NCBI GenBank assembly: GCA_025359915.1
Contig: JANYDE010000111.1
Location: 1-37,023 of the forward strand
Length of the DNA: 37,023 bases
Origin: Chamaesiphon sp. 336R_metabinner_41
GTDB lineage: Bacteria; Cyanobacteriota; Cyanobacteriia; Cyanobacteriales; Chamaesiphonaceae
Direction of reading: 5' to 3'
Below the pieces are notes generated by a model that worked only from the letters and a program-made list of their open reading frames with translations, ran no database searches and was not told where the DNA came from. Below, in pieces: positions 1 to 8,180 of this stretch. How positions within the stretch are numbered: the first letter of the stretch is position 1; every line of letters begins with the position of its first letter. Position numbers and translations under genes: made by a program.

Positions 1-140
1 CTGCAAGATAGCCCTCAAAAGCGCATTCTCTCGTTGAATTTTTGACCAAAAATAGCTAAAACTGCAAGATCTTAAACTGGCTCAGAGCAAGCGTTACAAT
101 GCTATCTTGCAGGTTTTTACTTGTATCCTGTAGCTACCCC
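1..140. mobile_element. Tn3-type miniature inverted-repeat element (MITE/TIME), right part
   Basis: This is the part of a 168-bp miniature element that lies at the start of the window; the rest is at 36884-36911. Bases 1-112 are identical to 36912-37023. The right terminal inverted repeat (about 101-140, read inward from 140) starts GGGGTAGCTACAGGATA and contains AAAACCTGCAAGATAGC. It matches the left repeat at 33 of 40 positions. The tip GGGGT and the AAAAC block at positions 24-28 line up with the 38-bp inverted repeat of Tn3. The element is followed by ATTCA (141-145), the same five bases that precede the left end at 36879-36883. A 5-bp target duplication is the Tn3-family hallmark. There is no internal gene; CTGCAAGAT occurs once more inside, at 62-70. 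It would have to be moved by a transposase elsewhere. Confidence 0.85.
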
Positions 141-202
141 ATTCAGTCAAGAATTTTCTTCAACCTCTAGTTTCGGAAGGTAGCCATACGTCAAGAAATT
201 GA
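141..202 (+). pseudogene. Orphaned 3' end of the DUF1998 helicase gene
   Basis: After the miniature element, the frame of the helicase that ends prematurely at 36922 resumes. The codon TCA inside the duplicated ATTCA is followed by 18 codons (VKNFLQPLVSEGSHTSRN) and TGA at 200-202. Joined to the upstream protein this gives LDRHSVKNFLQPL, which reads naturally as the last helix of a DUF1998 helicase. The fragment has no start codon of its own and is probably not translated. Its existence shows both that the insertion is recent and that the two ends of this window are neighbours on a circle. Confidence 0.8.
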
Positions 203-449
203 TATAAACAGTTCGTTATCTCACCAGAAAAGTAATGCGATCGCCGTGTTCCGGCGCGCAAGCTTCGCATCTTCAGGCAAACGATCGCATTCACCCAAAC
301 GCGATCGCCTTCAAAATCCCGACTCTTAGAGGACAAGTAAAAAGCTGACATTAGCTTGGGATAAATATTTGAGGGATTGAGCCTCTCAAAATTACCGTTC
401 GACTAATGCGATCGCGATCCGATCGCATTAGGGGTCGAGCCGAGATACG
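203..449. other. Intergenic stretch rich in HIP1 sites
   Basis: No convincing gene is seen between the helicase remnant and the insertion sequence. The stretch contains several GCGATCGC octamers (near 238, 301 and 408) and a strong hairpin at 403-431. The region probably held the end of the helicase transcription unit before the insertion sequence arrived at 450. Confidence 0.5.
403..431. terminator. 12-bp-stem hairpin built from HIP1 sequence
   Basis: CTAATGCGATCG (403-414) pairs perfectly with CGATCGCATTAG (420-431) around a 5-base loop. It lies downstream of the helicase gene remnant and could stop its transcription, but no T-run follows. It may simply be a paired HIP1 repeat. Confidence 0.35.
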
Positions 450-483
450 GATACTGTTGGCGAATTCAAAAATCGATCGGTTC
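450..483 (+). repeat. Left terminal inverted repeat of the IS
   Basis: Exact 34-bp inverse match to 2289-2322. It is flanked outside by AGATACG. Confidence 0.9.
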
Positions 484-507
484 TGGCCATTGTGAAACGC
501 TGGCGAT

Positions 508-2169
508 TCAAGTCGCGAGCTTTCGATGTGCCATTTTTTCAAAATGAGATCTGCGAGTTTGAGCTAGAGGAATCTCTTCGAGCCAAGCATAAATCCGCTC
601 TAAATTCATCGCTGCTGCGGTCAAAGTATGTTGAAGCCGAGTTTTTTCTAATCCAATATAACGACACTTGCGTAAATTAAAACCACGAATACATTGAGAG
701 ATAGTACCTTCAATTCCCGAACGCAAAGAATATTCCTGATTGAATTCCGCCGTTTTTTGTCTGGCACGAGCATTATTTAAAGCTTCATAATCAGCTTGAA
801 TCATCAAAGTTAAACCGCGAGGATTAACAGGCGCACGAGTACATCGAGCGCGTACCGGACAACTAGAACAATCACTTTTGTGAAATTCAATATGGATTGT
901 TGGTTTGCCATAAGCATCATGACTATTTTTCCAAGACTGACTGCGCTTACCTTGTGGGCAATAAACAACTTTTCGTTTCCAATTAACTCGAAAGCTAAAC
1001 AAATCGAATCCTGCTTCTTCCTTAGCCTGCCATTGAGCATTTACAGCAACTGGGCCAAACAGATCGATATCATACTCTTGTTGACTGCTGACGATTAACT
1101 GTGCAGAAGTATAGCCCATATCGACTAAATGCTGTTGAGGTAAAATTTCCTTTTCTGCTAAAGCTTGATGAATTGAAGGCAAAACTGTAGAATCTTGCGT
1201 TGTTGCCACAGTAGTTTCGACGTGAGTTATTAAATGTGGTAAATCCTCTTCGCAAGTTTCGGTTAAATGGACTTTATAACCAGTCCATTTGGTAGAGCGT
1301 TTGATACTTTTACGAGCTTCAGTCTCATAAGGGGAGAAAATTCTGGTGGCATTAGGTGGGCCATCTTTTTCTGTCCGGAGTAGAACTGTTCCTTCTGTGG
1401 GTGCATAATATTGCTGGAGCCAGACTTGACGTAGTACTTCTACTGCCTGAATTTGGCGGATTGCATCGGGAGTAGTCTCATGGTAGATCGCGTCAAGTAA
1501 GTAGAATCCATCAGTTCCAATCTCAATAGCTTTAGCTTCTTTTTCCTCAGCAGTTCTAGTCTTTCTTGAATATCCGACTTTTTGACCATAACGTTCATAC
1601 CAATCAATACTGACCATTCTCTCCAACCAGGTTGGGGCTACTTGTGCCAGGGTATTTAAAGCAGATTTTAGAGTTTCTTCTAGGTGTTCTAATTTAGTTA
1701 GCTCTTTGACAATAGCGAGGATATGAGTTGAATCGGTTCGAGCTTTCCCTCTGGATTTTAGTAATCCTAAGTCTCCAAATTTAGCTAGCATTTTGTCTAA
1801 GATTTGTTGGGAGCTGCCTCCTGTGATTAACCGATCGCGAAATTCACTTAAAACCGAAAAATTAAATCCATCATCTTCTAATTCTAGTGATAATGCATAT
1901 TTCCAATCGATTCTTCCTCTGACGGCATCTGCTGTTTGTCTGTCTGACAGATTTTCTAAAAACTGCATAATTAGAATCATCACCAACCGCCAGGGCGCAA
2001 TTGCTGACTGCCCTTGATTTGGATATAGTTGGGCAAATTCTTCATCTTGGTAAAACGCTCCCAGCTCATCTCTCAACCGCATATACTTATTGCCTTTGGG
2101 AAATGCTGCTTTAGCTACTTTGGCGGTAATTTCTGGAACTGGAGGAATTAATTCAGGATGTAGACACAT
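508..2169 (-). CDS. IS1182-family DDE transposase
   Basis: This 553-residue enzyme cuts and joins the ends of the surrounding insertion sequence. The N-terminal part (about 1-115) is the usual DUF772-type transposase start, with the stretch SDRQTADAVRGRIDWKYAL. The catalytic triad can be placed at D146 (RTDST motif, typical of IS1182), D350 (HLVDMGYTS) and E487 (SGIEGTISQ, followed by a basic FNLRKCRYIG stretch). A cysteine cluster (CSSCPVRARC) precedes the last acidic residue, as in relatives. The length is normal for the family and the frame is intact. The gene fills the element between its 34-bp inverted repeats and has no partner gene. No frameshift signal was seen. I am confident of the family; activity is inferred from intactness. 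Confidence 0.93.
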   Translation of the reverse strand: MCLHPELIPPVPEITAKVAKAAFPKGNKYMRLRDELGAFYQDEEFAQLYPNQGQSAIAPWRLVMILIMQFLENLSDRQTADAVRGRIDWKYALSLELEDDGFNFSVLSEFRDRLITGGSSQQILDKMLAKFGDLGLLKSRGKARTDSTHILAIVKELTKLEHLEETLKSALNTLAQVAPTWLERMVSIDWYERYGQKVGYSRKTRTAEEKEAKAIEIGTDGFYLLDAIYHETTPDAIRQIQAVEVLRQVWLQQYYAPTEGTVLLRTEKDGPPNATRIFSPYETEARKSIKRSTKWTGYKVHLTETCEEDLPHLITHVETTVATTQDSTVLPSIHQALAEKEILPQQHLVDMGYTSAQLIVSSQQEYDIDLFGPVAVNAQWQAKEEAGFDLFSFRVNWKRKVVYCPQGKRSQSWKNSHDAYGKPTIHIEFHKSDCSSCPVRARCTRAPVNPRGLTLMIQADYEALNNARARQKTAEFNQEYSLRSGIEGTISQCIRGFNLRKCRYIGLEKTRLQHTLTAAAMNLERIYAWLEEIPLAQTRRSHFEKMAHRKLAT

Positions 2170-2288
2170 ATGCTCACCTTAATCCGATGCATTTATTTTA
2201 GATGATTGGCACTCGCGCAAAATTATTAAGTTGTTTTCCAGTGGGGACTTGCTTCGAGCGGGTCGAAATCCCGATCGGACGATCGCCT

Positions 2289-2322
2289 GAACCGATCGAT
2301 TTTTGAATTCGCCAACAGTATC
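2289..2322 (-). repeat. Right terminal inverted repeat of the IS
   Basis: Exact 34-bp inverse match to 450-483. It is flanked outside by AGATACG (2323-2329). Confidence 0.9.
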
Positions 2323-2408
2323 AGATACGTGTAAAATAGTGCAACTTTGCTTAGAATACTTTTCCTGTATAAGTTAGCGTGCGCTTGCGTGTGTTTTCAG
2401 TTTGCCTG

Positions 2409-2660
2409 CTATGTACTCGATGTCTTAGGCACAGATGATGTATCTCGATCTGGGGAAGAGTGTTGGGTTGAATATTTGGCGTTCTCCCAAAATTTTTGAC
2501 GCTCTTGATATGTCAGATGAGAGCGATCTTGGATTGTGATGACATCCGCTGGAGATTCGGTATAAGCCGTCTCATTCGGGGAGTTCGATTGCTGTTCCGT
2601 ACTGATTGTTGATTCCATTGAGGAATTCGATTGCTTGACTTTTTGAAAACCTGAAAGCAT
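2409..2660 (-). CDS. Small hypothetical protein overlapping the acetyltransferase-like gene
   Basis: This 83-residue, hydrophilic, Ser/Thr/Gln-rich protein is of unknown function. The N-terminal half looks disordered; the stretch SHLTYQERQKFWENAKY near residues 47-63 is the only part that looks folded (amphipathic helix). The start is well supported: GAGGAGGG lies five bases before the ATG at 2660, an almost ideal ribosome binding site. The gene overlaps the last 89 bases of the upstream gene in another frame, so it is probably translated from the same message as the regulator and acetyltransferase-like genes. Without the ribosome site I would have dismissed it as a shadow frame. Confidence 0.6.
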   Translation of the reverse strand: MLSGFQKVKQSNSSMESTISTEQQSNSPNETAYTESPADVITIQDRSHLTYQERQKFWENAKYSTQHSSPDRDTSSVPKTSST

Positions 2661-3156
2661 AACCCTCCTCGTCAGGACTTAAAGTAGTCCACTGAAGTCC
2701 TTCCATTTTAACCTTATCTCGGTAATATGGAATCGCCAATTCTACCGAGATCAATACTAGTATAGAGCCACTAGCATCGCCACTACAACCAACTTCCAAG
2801 CAAATCTTGACAGCATACCAGATCAACCACAAACCTACTGGAGAGACAGTCCGATCCGCTCCTGAGAGCGATTCGATATTGAGGATTTCAGTAAATCGGG
2901 GGATTCTATCTGGTGCAGGGTAAGGATACAAGGCAAATTTGACAATCCCTTGGATCTTGCCTTGGTAAGTCAGCTTTACTAGTGCTTCACAGTCAAAGTC
3001 GGCATTGCTCCATAATCTCGTCCAATCACACTTAAAACCTGACACTAGCGATATTTCAGCAATATCACTTTCATCAGCCGCTGCTAAGTAAGCATCATCC
3101 AACAGATCGTTTCTTAATATTTTGACTACATAAGTAGGCAGGCGACTTTTGGGCAT
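2572..3156 (-). CDS. GNAT-like acetyltransferase-related protein
   Basis: The start at 3156 (MPKSRLPTYVVK) lies one base after the stop of the upstream regulator gene (TGATATG); a frame open further upstream is not needed. The 194-residue product ends in a segment (EVGCSGDASGSILVLISVEL, then AIPYYRDKVKMEGLQWT and YAFRFSKSQA) that resembles the C-terminal part of cyanobacterial GNAT-fold proteins. The typical Q/RxxGxG/A acetyl-CoA loop is not evident, so catalytic activity is uncertain. No signal peptide or membrane segment is apparent. The tight coupling to a DNA-binding regulator and a small acidic protein suggests one operon read leftward from the promoter near 3812-3841. The GNAT resemblance is recalled from family knowledge; the operon is seen. 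Confidence 0.65.
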   Translation of the reverse strand: MPKSRLPTYVVKILRNDLLDDAYLAAADESDIAEISLVSGFKCDWTRLWSNADFDCEALVKLTYQGKIQGIVKFALYPYPAPDRIPRFTEILNIESLSGADRTVSPVGLWLIWYAVKICLEVGCSGDASGSILVLISVELAIPYYRDKVKMEGLQWTTLSPDEEGYAFRFSKSQAIEFLNGINNQYGTAIELPE

Positions 3157-3157
3157 A

Positions 3158-3769
3158 TCAAGCAACCTTTGGGGGCAAATGCTTGGTGACTCGCCAAGCA
3201 GTTTGTCCGTCGATCTTACCCGCTTTGACAAAATTAAAACTCCCCCGCTGATAGGTCGATGTTCCTTTGTGCGGAATTGGCTTGACACCGAGCAATTGTT
3301 GCACTTCTGAGGTGGTTAACAGCCAACCTTCAACTGAGGCTCGTTCCAATTCGCTCATATACCACAGGGGGCTGCGGGTGGGGATGGTCGAGTTGAGCGG
3401 CGGGGATACTTCACCAGCAATCAGCTTCATCAACACCTCTAAATTATTTTCCAATAGTCCAGTGAATTTGTTCAATCTGTCTACTAAACTGATTTCTGCA
3501 CTCGTTAGTAATTTAGTGGTTTTGTCTGGGTCTACTGGGCTGATTTCTGTCTGAGGTGAAGATTGAAAATCTGAGATCGCTCTACCTTGCTTGATATGTG
3601 CGTGGAGGCGATCTAATGGTTCTAATTGCGAAGCCGTAATGTAAGACCGTCTGCCAACTCTGGTTGGTTTGATGCCCACCGTTTCAAGTCGATTGTAAAC
3701 CGCTTGCTTACCCAAATTAAAACGGCTCTGCAAGTCAGCTACAGAATACTTATCTATTCCTATTTCCAT
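3158..3769 (-). CDS. Helix-turn-helix DNA-binding regulator
   Basis: The 203-residue protein has an N-terminal MerR/excisionase-type helix-turn-helix (residues about 8-50: YSVADLQSRFNLGKQAVYNR, then VGIKPTRVGRRSYITASQL). A second similar segment lies at the C-terminus (about 152-195: LLTTSEVQQLLGV ... NFVKAGKIDGQTAWRVTK). The middle is helical. Two DNA-binding modules in one chain suggest binding to paired sites. A promoter with two TGGAC...GTCCA-type operators lies immediately upstream (3788-3843), which points to self-repression. It is the first gene of a leftward operon and is divergent from the replication gene at 4167, so it may also control plasmid copy number. That last point is inference. 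Confidence 0.75.
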   Translation of the reverse strand: MEIGIDKYSVADLQSRFNLGKQAVYNRLETVGIKPTRVGRRSYITASQLEPLDRLHAHIKQGRAISDFQSSPQTEISPVDPDKTTKLLTSAEISLVDRLNKFTGLLENNLEVLMKLIAGEVSPPLNSTIPTRSPLWYMSELERASVEGWLLTTSEVQQLLGVKPIPHKGTSTYQRGSFNFVKAGKIDGQTAWRVTKHLPPKVA

Positions 3770-3787
3770 GTTTGTAAATACGCTTAG

Positions 3788-3843
3788 TGGACTTATCCAT
3801 TTGTCCAGTGTATTGTAAAGTATGTTGAATGGACTTGTCCATT
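3788..3843 (-). promoter_or_regulatory. Promoter with two operator palindromes for the HTH regulator
   Basis: AATGGACTTGTCCATT (3828-3843) is a palindrome with a 2-base centre. A second, looser copy is at 3788-3807 (TGGACTTATCCATTTGTCCA). On the minus strand, TGGACA (3841-3836) and TACAAT (3817-3812) form a -35/-10 pair with an 18-base spacer. The -35 box sits inside the first operator and the second operator lies just past the expected start of transcription. This arrangement is classic for self-repression by the downstream regulator. Confidence 0.6.
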
Positions 3844-4166
3844 TTTCCGCTCAACAGATCTAGTCGAGCTAACCCGATCGAAATAAAGTAGAGATGGCTG
3901 GCACTGATAAGATAGAACTGGATTATTTTCAATCCCAAAAACTAAAGCCGTCCTAGCTTTACAACTAGACCGACTCAGAAGACTAACGCCTTTTTCAATT
4001 GTTTGTGTAAGTTGAAACCCTGTACCAGCAAGGCTTAAACCGAATAATATCTAAGTTCACCCTTATATATTTTAACAGACGATCGGAAAAAATAGAGCGT
4101 CCTTTGGGGGGATATTTTTAGTGCGTTTTTTTAGGCGGCTCCAAAAAAATCAGGAGTTCCAGCATC
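3844..4166. other. Leader region between the divergent regulator and rep genes
   Basis: No gene is supported here. A 62-codon frame on the minus strand (3750-3938) merely reads through the operators. Near 4009-4040, AAGTTGAAACCCTG followed by GGCTTAAAC weakly resembles part of the origin repeats (AAGTTTGAAACCCTTG ... GGTTTAAA). AGGAG at 4152-4156 is the ribosome binding site of the rep gene at 4167. Confidence 0.4.
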
Positions 4167-6434
4167 ATGACCGATGATTATGAGATCTATGACATCAGAA
4201 CACATCTCAATGTTCTGACCAAAACCAAGGGTTCACAGACTAAATATCATTGCCCTGTCTGTAATCGCAAAAATTTAGATATTCACCCACCCACAGGTGC
4301 ATACAAGTGCTTTAGCGGTGAGTGCGCTCCAAAAGATATCCGCTTGGCGATCGACCAGCTAGAAGGTAAGCCTGAGTGGAAGCCAGTACGAGCTGAATGG
4401 GTTAAACCAATCCGTCCTCAAGCTCGGACAGAATATTTTTATCCCGACCGCGATGGCAACCCCTTAATTAAAGTGGTGCGGAGCGATGATGGTGAGGGCA
4501 ATAAAAATTTTCCCCAATTCCACTGGACGGGTAGCAACTGGAAAATAGGCAACCCGCAAGAAATTCGACACCGGATTCCGATCTATCGATTAAAAGAAGT
4601 CCGAGCGGCGATTGGGCGTGGTGAATTAATTTTTCAGGTAGAAGGTGAAGATACTGCCGATTTGCTGTGGAAACTGGGGATTGCTGCCACTACTACCCTG
4701 GGTGGTTCGGATGGGTATAGCAAGTATGGAACTTATCAGGCGGACTTAGCAGGAGCAAGGTTAGTCTTGACACCAGACCGAGATCGTAATGGACTAAAGT
4801 ATATTGCCAACATCGAGCGAGATTTTCCCAAGCAAATCGAGGGATATTATCTAGCAGGTACTCAAGAATTATGGCAGAATCCCCAGGGGGGAATGGATAT
4901 TGGCGATGATATCCGCGACCACAATTTAACGAAAGAACAAATTTTAGCTAAAGTAATTAGTCCACACAAGTATGGAGGAATCATTAATCTATCTTCAGAA
5001 ATCGAGTTAGAGGAAAAAGAAGAATCCCAACAACTAGTCCAAGAATTAAGCGAACTATTAAATAAAAAGAGCCAAATAGCCCCACAGATATTTGCAGGTA
5101 AGTTAGGGATAGAAATGGCACATACAGCCGCTAATTTTAATATTCCCCTAGAAATATTCAGTGCTTGCCTATTGCCTATCCTAGCTAGTCAGATTGCTGC
5201 TAAGTCGAGGTTGATGATTAATCCTGGAACTGATTACAAAGCACCTCCCATTCTCTGGGTGGGGATGGTCGGAGAATCAGGAACGATGAAAACACCGATT
5301 TTGAATATTTTAACTTCTTCACTATGCCTGATCCAGGGAGAACTGGCAGAGCAATGGAAGTTAAACAAAGCCGAGCGCGAGCGAGAACTAGACTATCACC
5401 AACTCAAAAAGAAAGGTGAAAAAACAGAGCCACTAATGCCTCTAGCTCCTCTGCGGGACATTTTCTTCTCTGACTTCACGATCGAATCGATCGCTCAATC
5501 TGTCAGTAACTATCCAGACACAGGTTATTTGATCTTTGTAGATGAGTTAGCTGGATTTTTTAAATCTATGGATGCTTACCGCCAAAGTGGAGGAGATAGA
5601 CAGAAATGGCTCACAGCTTACAATGGTGGCGGCTTTAAGGTCAACAGAAAAGGAGCCGATACCTTATGGACATCGCATACTTCCTTATCGATGCTCGGAG
5701 GGGTTCAGCCTTCAGTACTGGAAAAACTCATCAAACAGGATGATTCCCCTGAAGACGGACTATGGAATCGATTCATGTTCGTTCATCTTCCTCAATCGAA
5801 GATGGAAGCATTTTCTACCTATTCATTCGGACTAGCTGATGAGTTGAAAACAATTTACCAACGACTATCGAACCAGCCCGATCGTGAATATAAGTTAGCT
5901 GATGAATCTAAGCCTGTTTGGAAGCTGTGGCACGACCAAATGGAAGAAAAGGTGTGGAATGAGCCTAGCAACCTCTTACGAGCTACCTACGCCAAATTTA
6001 AGGGAGCAGCAGCGCGAATTGCACTAGTACTCCACTGTACCAATGCAGCTATCGTCAATCAGCTACCGGATACACCGATCTCTAGTGAAACACTCTCCAA
6101 CGCGATCGCCTTCACTCAATGGCTGCTCAATCAGACATTGCTGGAATATCAACGGATGGGGCTACTGGACAATTCAAAATTAAATCGGATCTTCAAATTT
6201 ATCGATCGGTTCGATGGACGAAACTGGATTGATACTCAAACTGTTAAGGCTTTCTGGAGTACTAAAATCAAGCCAGGGGTGAGCGAACTCCGATTGTTTA
6301 TGGCTTCAGTAGTCGCTTTGGGCTATGCGATCGACAATGGGTTGCCGCCCACCTCAAGTAAATATCAAATTTTAATTACTAGAAAAGGTAGTCTAAGTAG
6401 TCCAACAATTAATCAAACTAGCTCCCAGAGATGA
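4167..6434 (+). CDS. DUF3987-type primase-helicase, probable plasmid replication protein
   Basis: This 755-residue protein very likely starts or carries out replication of the plasmid. Residues 29-53 form a CHC2-like zinc site (C29, C32, C48, C53). Residues about 150-210 look like a TOPRIM fold (VEGEDTADLL with E159; LTPDRDRNG with D204 and D206), as in primases. Residues about 310-680 are the DUF3987 helicase-like domain, with a Walker A-type loop GESGTMKT (369-376) and Walker B YLIFVDE ending D459-E460. The C-terminal 60 residues may be a winged helix. The start ATG has AGGAG ten bases upstream. The last codons run into the first of the GGACTACC boxes that fill the next 650 bases, which is the usual neighbourhood of an origin. 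No other initiator-like gene is present, which supports the Rep assignment. The domain assignments are recalled, not searched. Confidence 0.8.
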   Translation: MTDDYEIYDIRTHLNVLTKTKGSQTKYHCPVCNRKNLDIHPPTGAYKCFSGECAPKDIRLAIDQLEGKPEWKPVRAEWVKPIRPQARTEYFYPDRDGNPLIKVVRSDDGEGNKNFPQFHWTGSNWKIGNPQEIRHRIPIYRLKEVRAAIGRGELIFQVEGEDTADLLWKLGIAATTTLGGSDGYSKYGTYQADLAGARLVLTPDRDRNGLKYIANIERDFPKQIEGYYLAGTQELWQNPQGGMDIGDDIRDHNLTKEQILAKVISPHKYGGIINLSSEIELEEKEESQQLVQELSELLNKKSQIAPQIFAGKLGIEMAHTAANFNIPLEIFSACLLPILASQIAAKSRLMINPGTDYKAPPILWVGMVGESGTMKTPILNILTSSLCLIQGELAEQWKLNKAERERELDYHQLKKKGEKTEPLMPLAPLRDIFFSDFTIESIAQSVSNYPDTGYLIFVDELAGFFKSMDAYRQSGGDRQKWLTAYNGGGFKVNRKGADTLWTSHTSLSMLGGVQPSVLEKLIKQDDSPEDGLWNRFMFVHLPQSKMEAFSTYSFGLADELKTIYQRLSNQPDREYKLADESKPVWKLWHDQMEEKVWNEPSNLLRATYAKFKGAAARIALVLHCTNAAIVNQLPDTPISSETLSNAIAFTQWLLNQTLLEYQRMGLLDNSKLNRIFKFIDRFDGRNWIDTQTVKAFWSTKIKPGVSELRLFMASVVALGYAIDNGLPPTSSKYQILITRKGSLSSPTINQTSSQR

Positions 6435-7053
6435 TTTGAGGATAGACTACCCCGTCGTCCAACTTTTTTTGCAAAAGCTCTGAAATCTTTGCCTAGCATG
6501 GCTTAAAAACTTGGACTACCTATTCGTCCATAGGTAGTCCAAGTTTTCATTAAAGGGGTGGAAGAGTTAGTTCGATTCAGATTCTTGGACTACCTTTAGA
6601 CTAAGTGGTAGTCCAAGTTTGAAACCCTTGTCAGGTATAGGTTTAAATGCCATTGCTCGAAAAACTTGGACGACGTGGTAGTCCAGTGTTAAAGCCATGT
6701 CCAGTAAAGGTTTCAAAATTCTTGGACTACTTGGACTACCTTTTTACCAAATAAAAATTTGATTCATTTTCAGACAATGGATCTGTTGGACTACCTATTC
6801 GTCCATAGGTAGTCCAACTTTTAATTAAAGGGGTGGAGGAGTTAGTTCGATTCAGATTCTTGGACTACCTGGCGACTAAGTGGTAGTCCAAGTTTGAAAC
6901 CCTTGTCAGATATAGGTTTAAATGCTACTAGTCTAGAAAGTTGGACGACGTGGTAGTCCAACATTAAAGCCATGCCTAGTAAGGAATCTAGAAATCTTGG
7001 ACTACTTGGACTACCTTTTTACCAAATAAAAATTTGATTCATTTTCAGACAAT
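6387..7053. repeat. Iteron-like array, probable replication origin
   Basis: Two long direct repeats, 6511-6778 and 6786-7053 (offset 275 bp), share most of their sequence. Each holds about seven copies of GGACTAC/GTAGTCC. These form a hairpin (18-bp perfect stem 6506-6523 with 6530-6547; 14-bp stem 6785-6798 with 6805-6818, both with loop TCGTCC), an 11-bp inverted pair (6584-6594 with 6607-6617; 6859-6869 with 6882-6892), a TTGGACGACGTGGTAGTCCA box (6666 and 6941), and a tandem TTGGACTACTTGGACTACC (6722-6740 and 6997-7015). Each unit ends in an AT-rich block that could melt. A degenerate box begins inside the rep coding end (6387-6405) and another lies at 6445-6463. No gene is present. Confidence 0.75.
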
Positions 7054-7125
7054 TGGTGAAAGAGATCGATGTAATAAAAGTGCTGAAAAGCAAATCGAGC
7101 CACAAATTAACAGCCGGAACTAGCG

Positions 7126-7176
7126 ACCCGCCATTCTACAATCGCACTTATCCCATTATTAATTTGTCTGGCGGGT
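7126..7176 (-). terminator. Possible terminator of the mobilization operon
   Basis: ACCCGCCA (7126-7133) pairs with TGGCGGGT (7169-7176) over a long 35-base loop, just past the end of the relaxase gene. There is no T-run, so this is weak. Confidence 0.25.
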
Positions 7177-7199
7177 GCTGGTGAAGGCGACTTTCTGAC

Positions 7200-8180
7200 T
7201 CACATCGACATCCCATAGGAGCTACTCTCACTTTCACTCTTAACTGGATCTTTTCTGACGAAGACACGAATAATCTCGGACTCTAAATCATCTAGTTCCA
7301 GAAGTGGAGCAATCTCTGCCTCAATCTTCACTGTTAGTTTCTCCCCCCTAGCAACTGCGGTCAAAGCTGGTAAATCGCGTTCGCGCTCGTAGCTGACTCC
7401 CCTAGCTTGAAGCTTGGGAAAACTGCAACCCTGCAAGTGGGCACCTTGAAACGCCACCCCATAATACGAATAGCTCAAACCCTGGACTAGTCCAGTTCGT
7501 GTAATCTTCGGTCTGACTTCAACACCTTTGGATTGCAATCGCGCCACATAATCGGTCATCGTTGGAGAATAGGGGATGACCTCATCGATCGTATTTTGAA
7601 GCTTCGTACTAACTGGTAATTCAGGTGTAGGTAAGGTTGGATCTGCTTCAGCCGCTACTACTTCCCGTCGATAGCGTTCGGACTGTCCTTTAGTTGGCAG
7701 CGATCTGGCAGCCTCCCAGCTACAAGCCACTGGAGTCAAATCGTGTTCTGTTTCCAGTGCTCTGAGGATTTTTTCAGTTCTACGCCACTCGAACCCATTT
7801 TTGACCCGTTCCCCATCCAAACCAACGATATTTACCGCAATATGCAGATGGTCGTGGTTGTGGTCGTGGTCACTACGGGGATGTTCAACAATCAGGAACT
7901 GATTATTTTTATAACCCAATTCATCTAATAACCTCATCGCGATTTCTAGTTTCAGGGAGTTAGCTATTTCTCCATCTTCAGGCGCGAAAGCCAGGGCGAT
8001 ATGTTTTGCTACGACTGAGACTTGGGGGTTGAGATCGGAGATCGCCTTAAATTCCCGTGTCAATCCCTTCACAGACCGACAAGCAACATTCCCGCCAATG
8101 ATTTTGGCGGATTTCTCCAGAGCGAGTAAATAGCCAAACAAACCACCAAAACCACCACCCTGGCTAATACTAGCAATCAT
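7200..8180 (-). CDS. MOBP-type relaxase (plasmid mobilization)
   Basis: The relaxase nicks the transfer origin and stays covalently bound to the DNA strand during conjugative mobilization. The start at 8180 (MIASISQGGGFGGLFGYLLA) matches the usual beginning of MOBP relaxases, with Tyr17 as the likely attacking residue and GGGG upstream; a frame open to 8216 is not needed. The metal-binding histidine cluster HDHNHDHLHIAVN is at about 105-117. The product is 326 residues, with the relaxase domain in about the first 220 and no helicase or primase fused. It overlaps the mobC gene by 11 bases. No type IV secretion or coupling-protein gene is in the window, so the plasmid can probably be mobilized only with help from another element. 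Confidence 0.85.
   Translation of the reverse strand: MIASISQGGGFGGLFGYLLALEKSAKIIGGNVACRSVKGLTREFKAISDLNPQVSVVAKHIALAFAPEDGEIANSLKLEIAMRLLDELGYKNNQFLIVEHPRSDHDHNHDHLHIAVNIVGLDGERVKNGFEWRRTEKILRALETEHDLTPVACSWEAARSLPTKGQSERYRREVVAAEADPTLPTPELPVSTKLQNTIDEVIPYSPTMTDYVARLQSKGVEVRPKITRTGLVQGLSYSYYGVAFQGAHLQGCSFPKLQARGVSYERERDLPALTAVARGEKLTVKIEAEIAPLLELDDLESEIIRVFVRKDPVKSESESSSYGMSM

Larger units (their letters stand above)
450..2322 (-). mobile_element. IS1182-like insertion sequence, complete
   Basis: The 1873-bp element has perfect 34-bp inverted repeats at 450-483 and 2289-2322. They begin GATACTGTTGGCGAATTC when read inward from the left. The seven bases AGATACG occur immediately outside both ends (443-449 and 2323-2329), giving a clean target duplication. 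One transposase gene fills the element on the minus strand. Perfect ends, an intact gene and a clear duplication suggest a recent and possibly still active insertion. Family assignment rests on the transposase, not on the duplication length. Confidence 0.9.

Noticed and set aside
492-1098. Short plus-strand frames over the transposase gene
   Set aside because: They are antisense shadows of a clearly coding gene and have no ribosome sites.
3750-3938. 62-codon minus-strand frame
   Set aside because: It covers the regulator's promoter and operators, overlaps the next start, and its repeated MDKS segments are just the operator palindromes translated.
6506-7053. CRISPR array
   Set aside because: The repeated boxes are about 10 bases, occur in both orientations at irregular spacing, and the whole 270-base unit is duplicated; there are no unique spacers and no cas genes.
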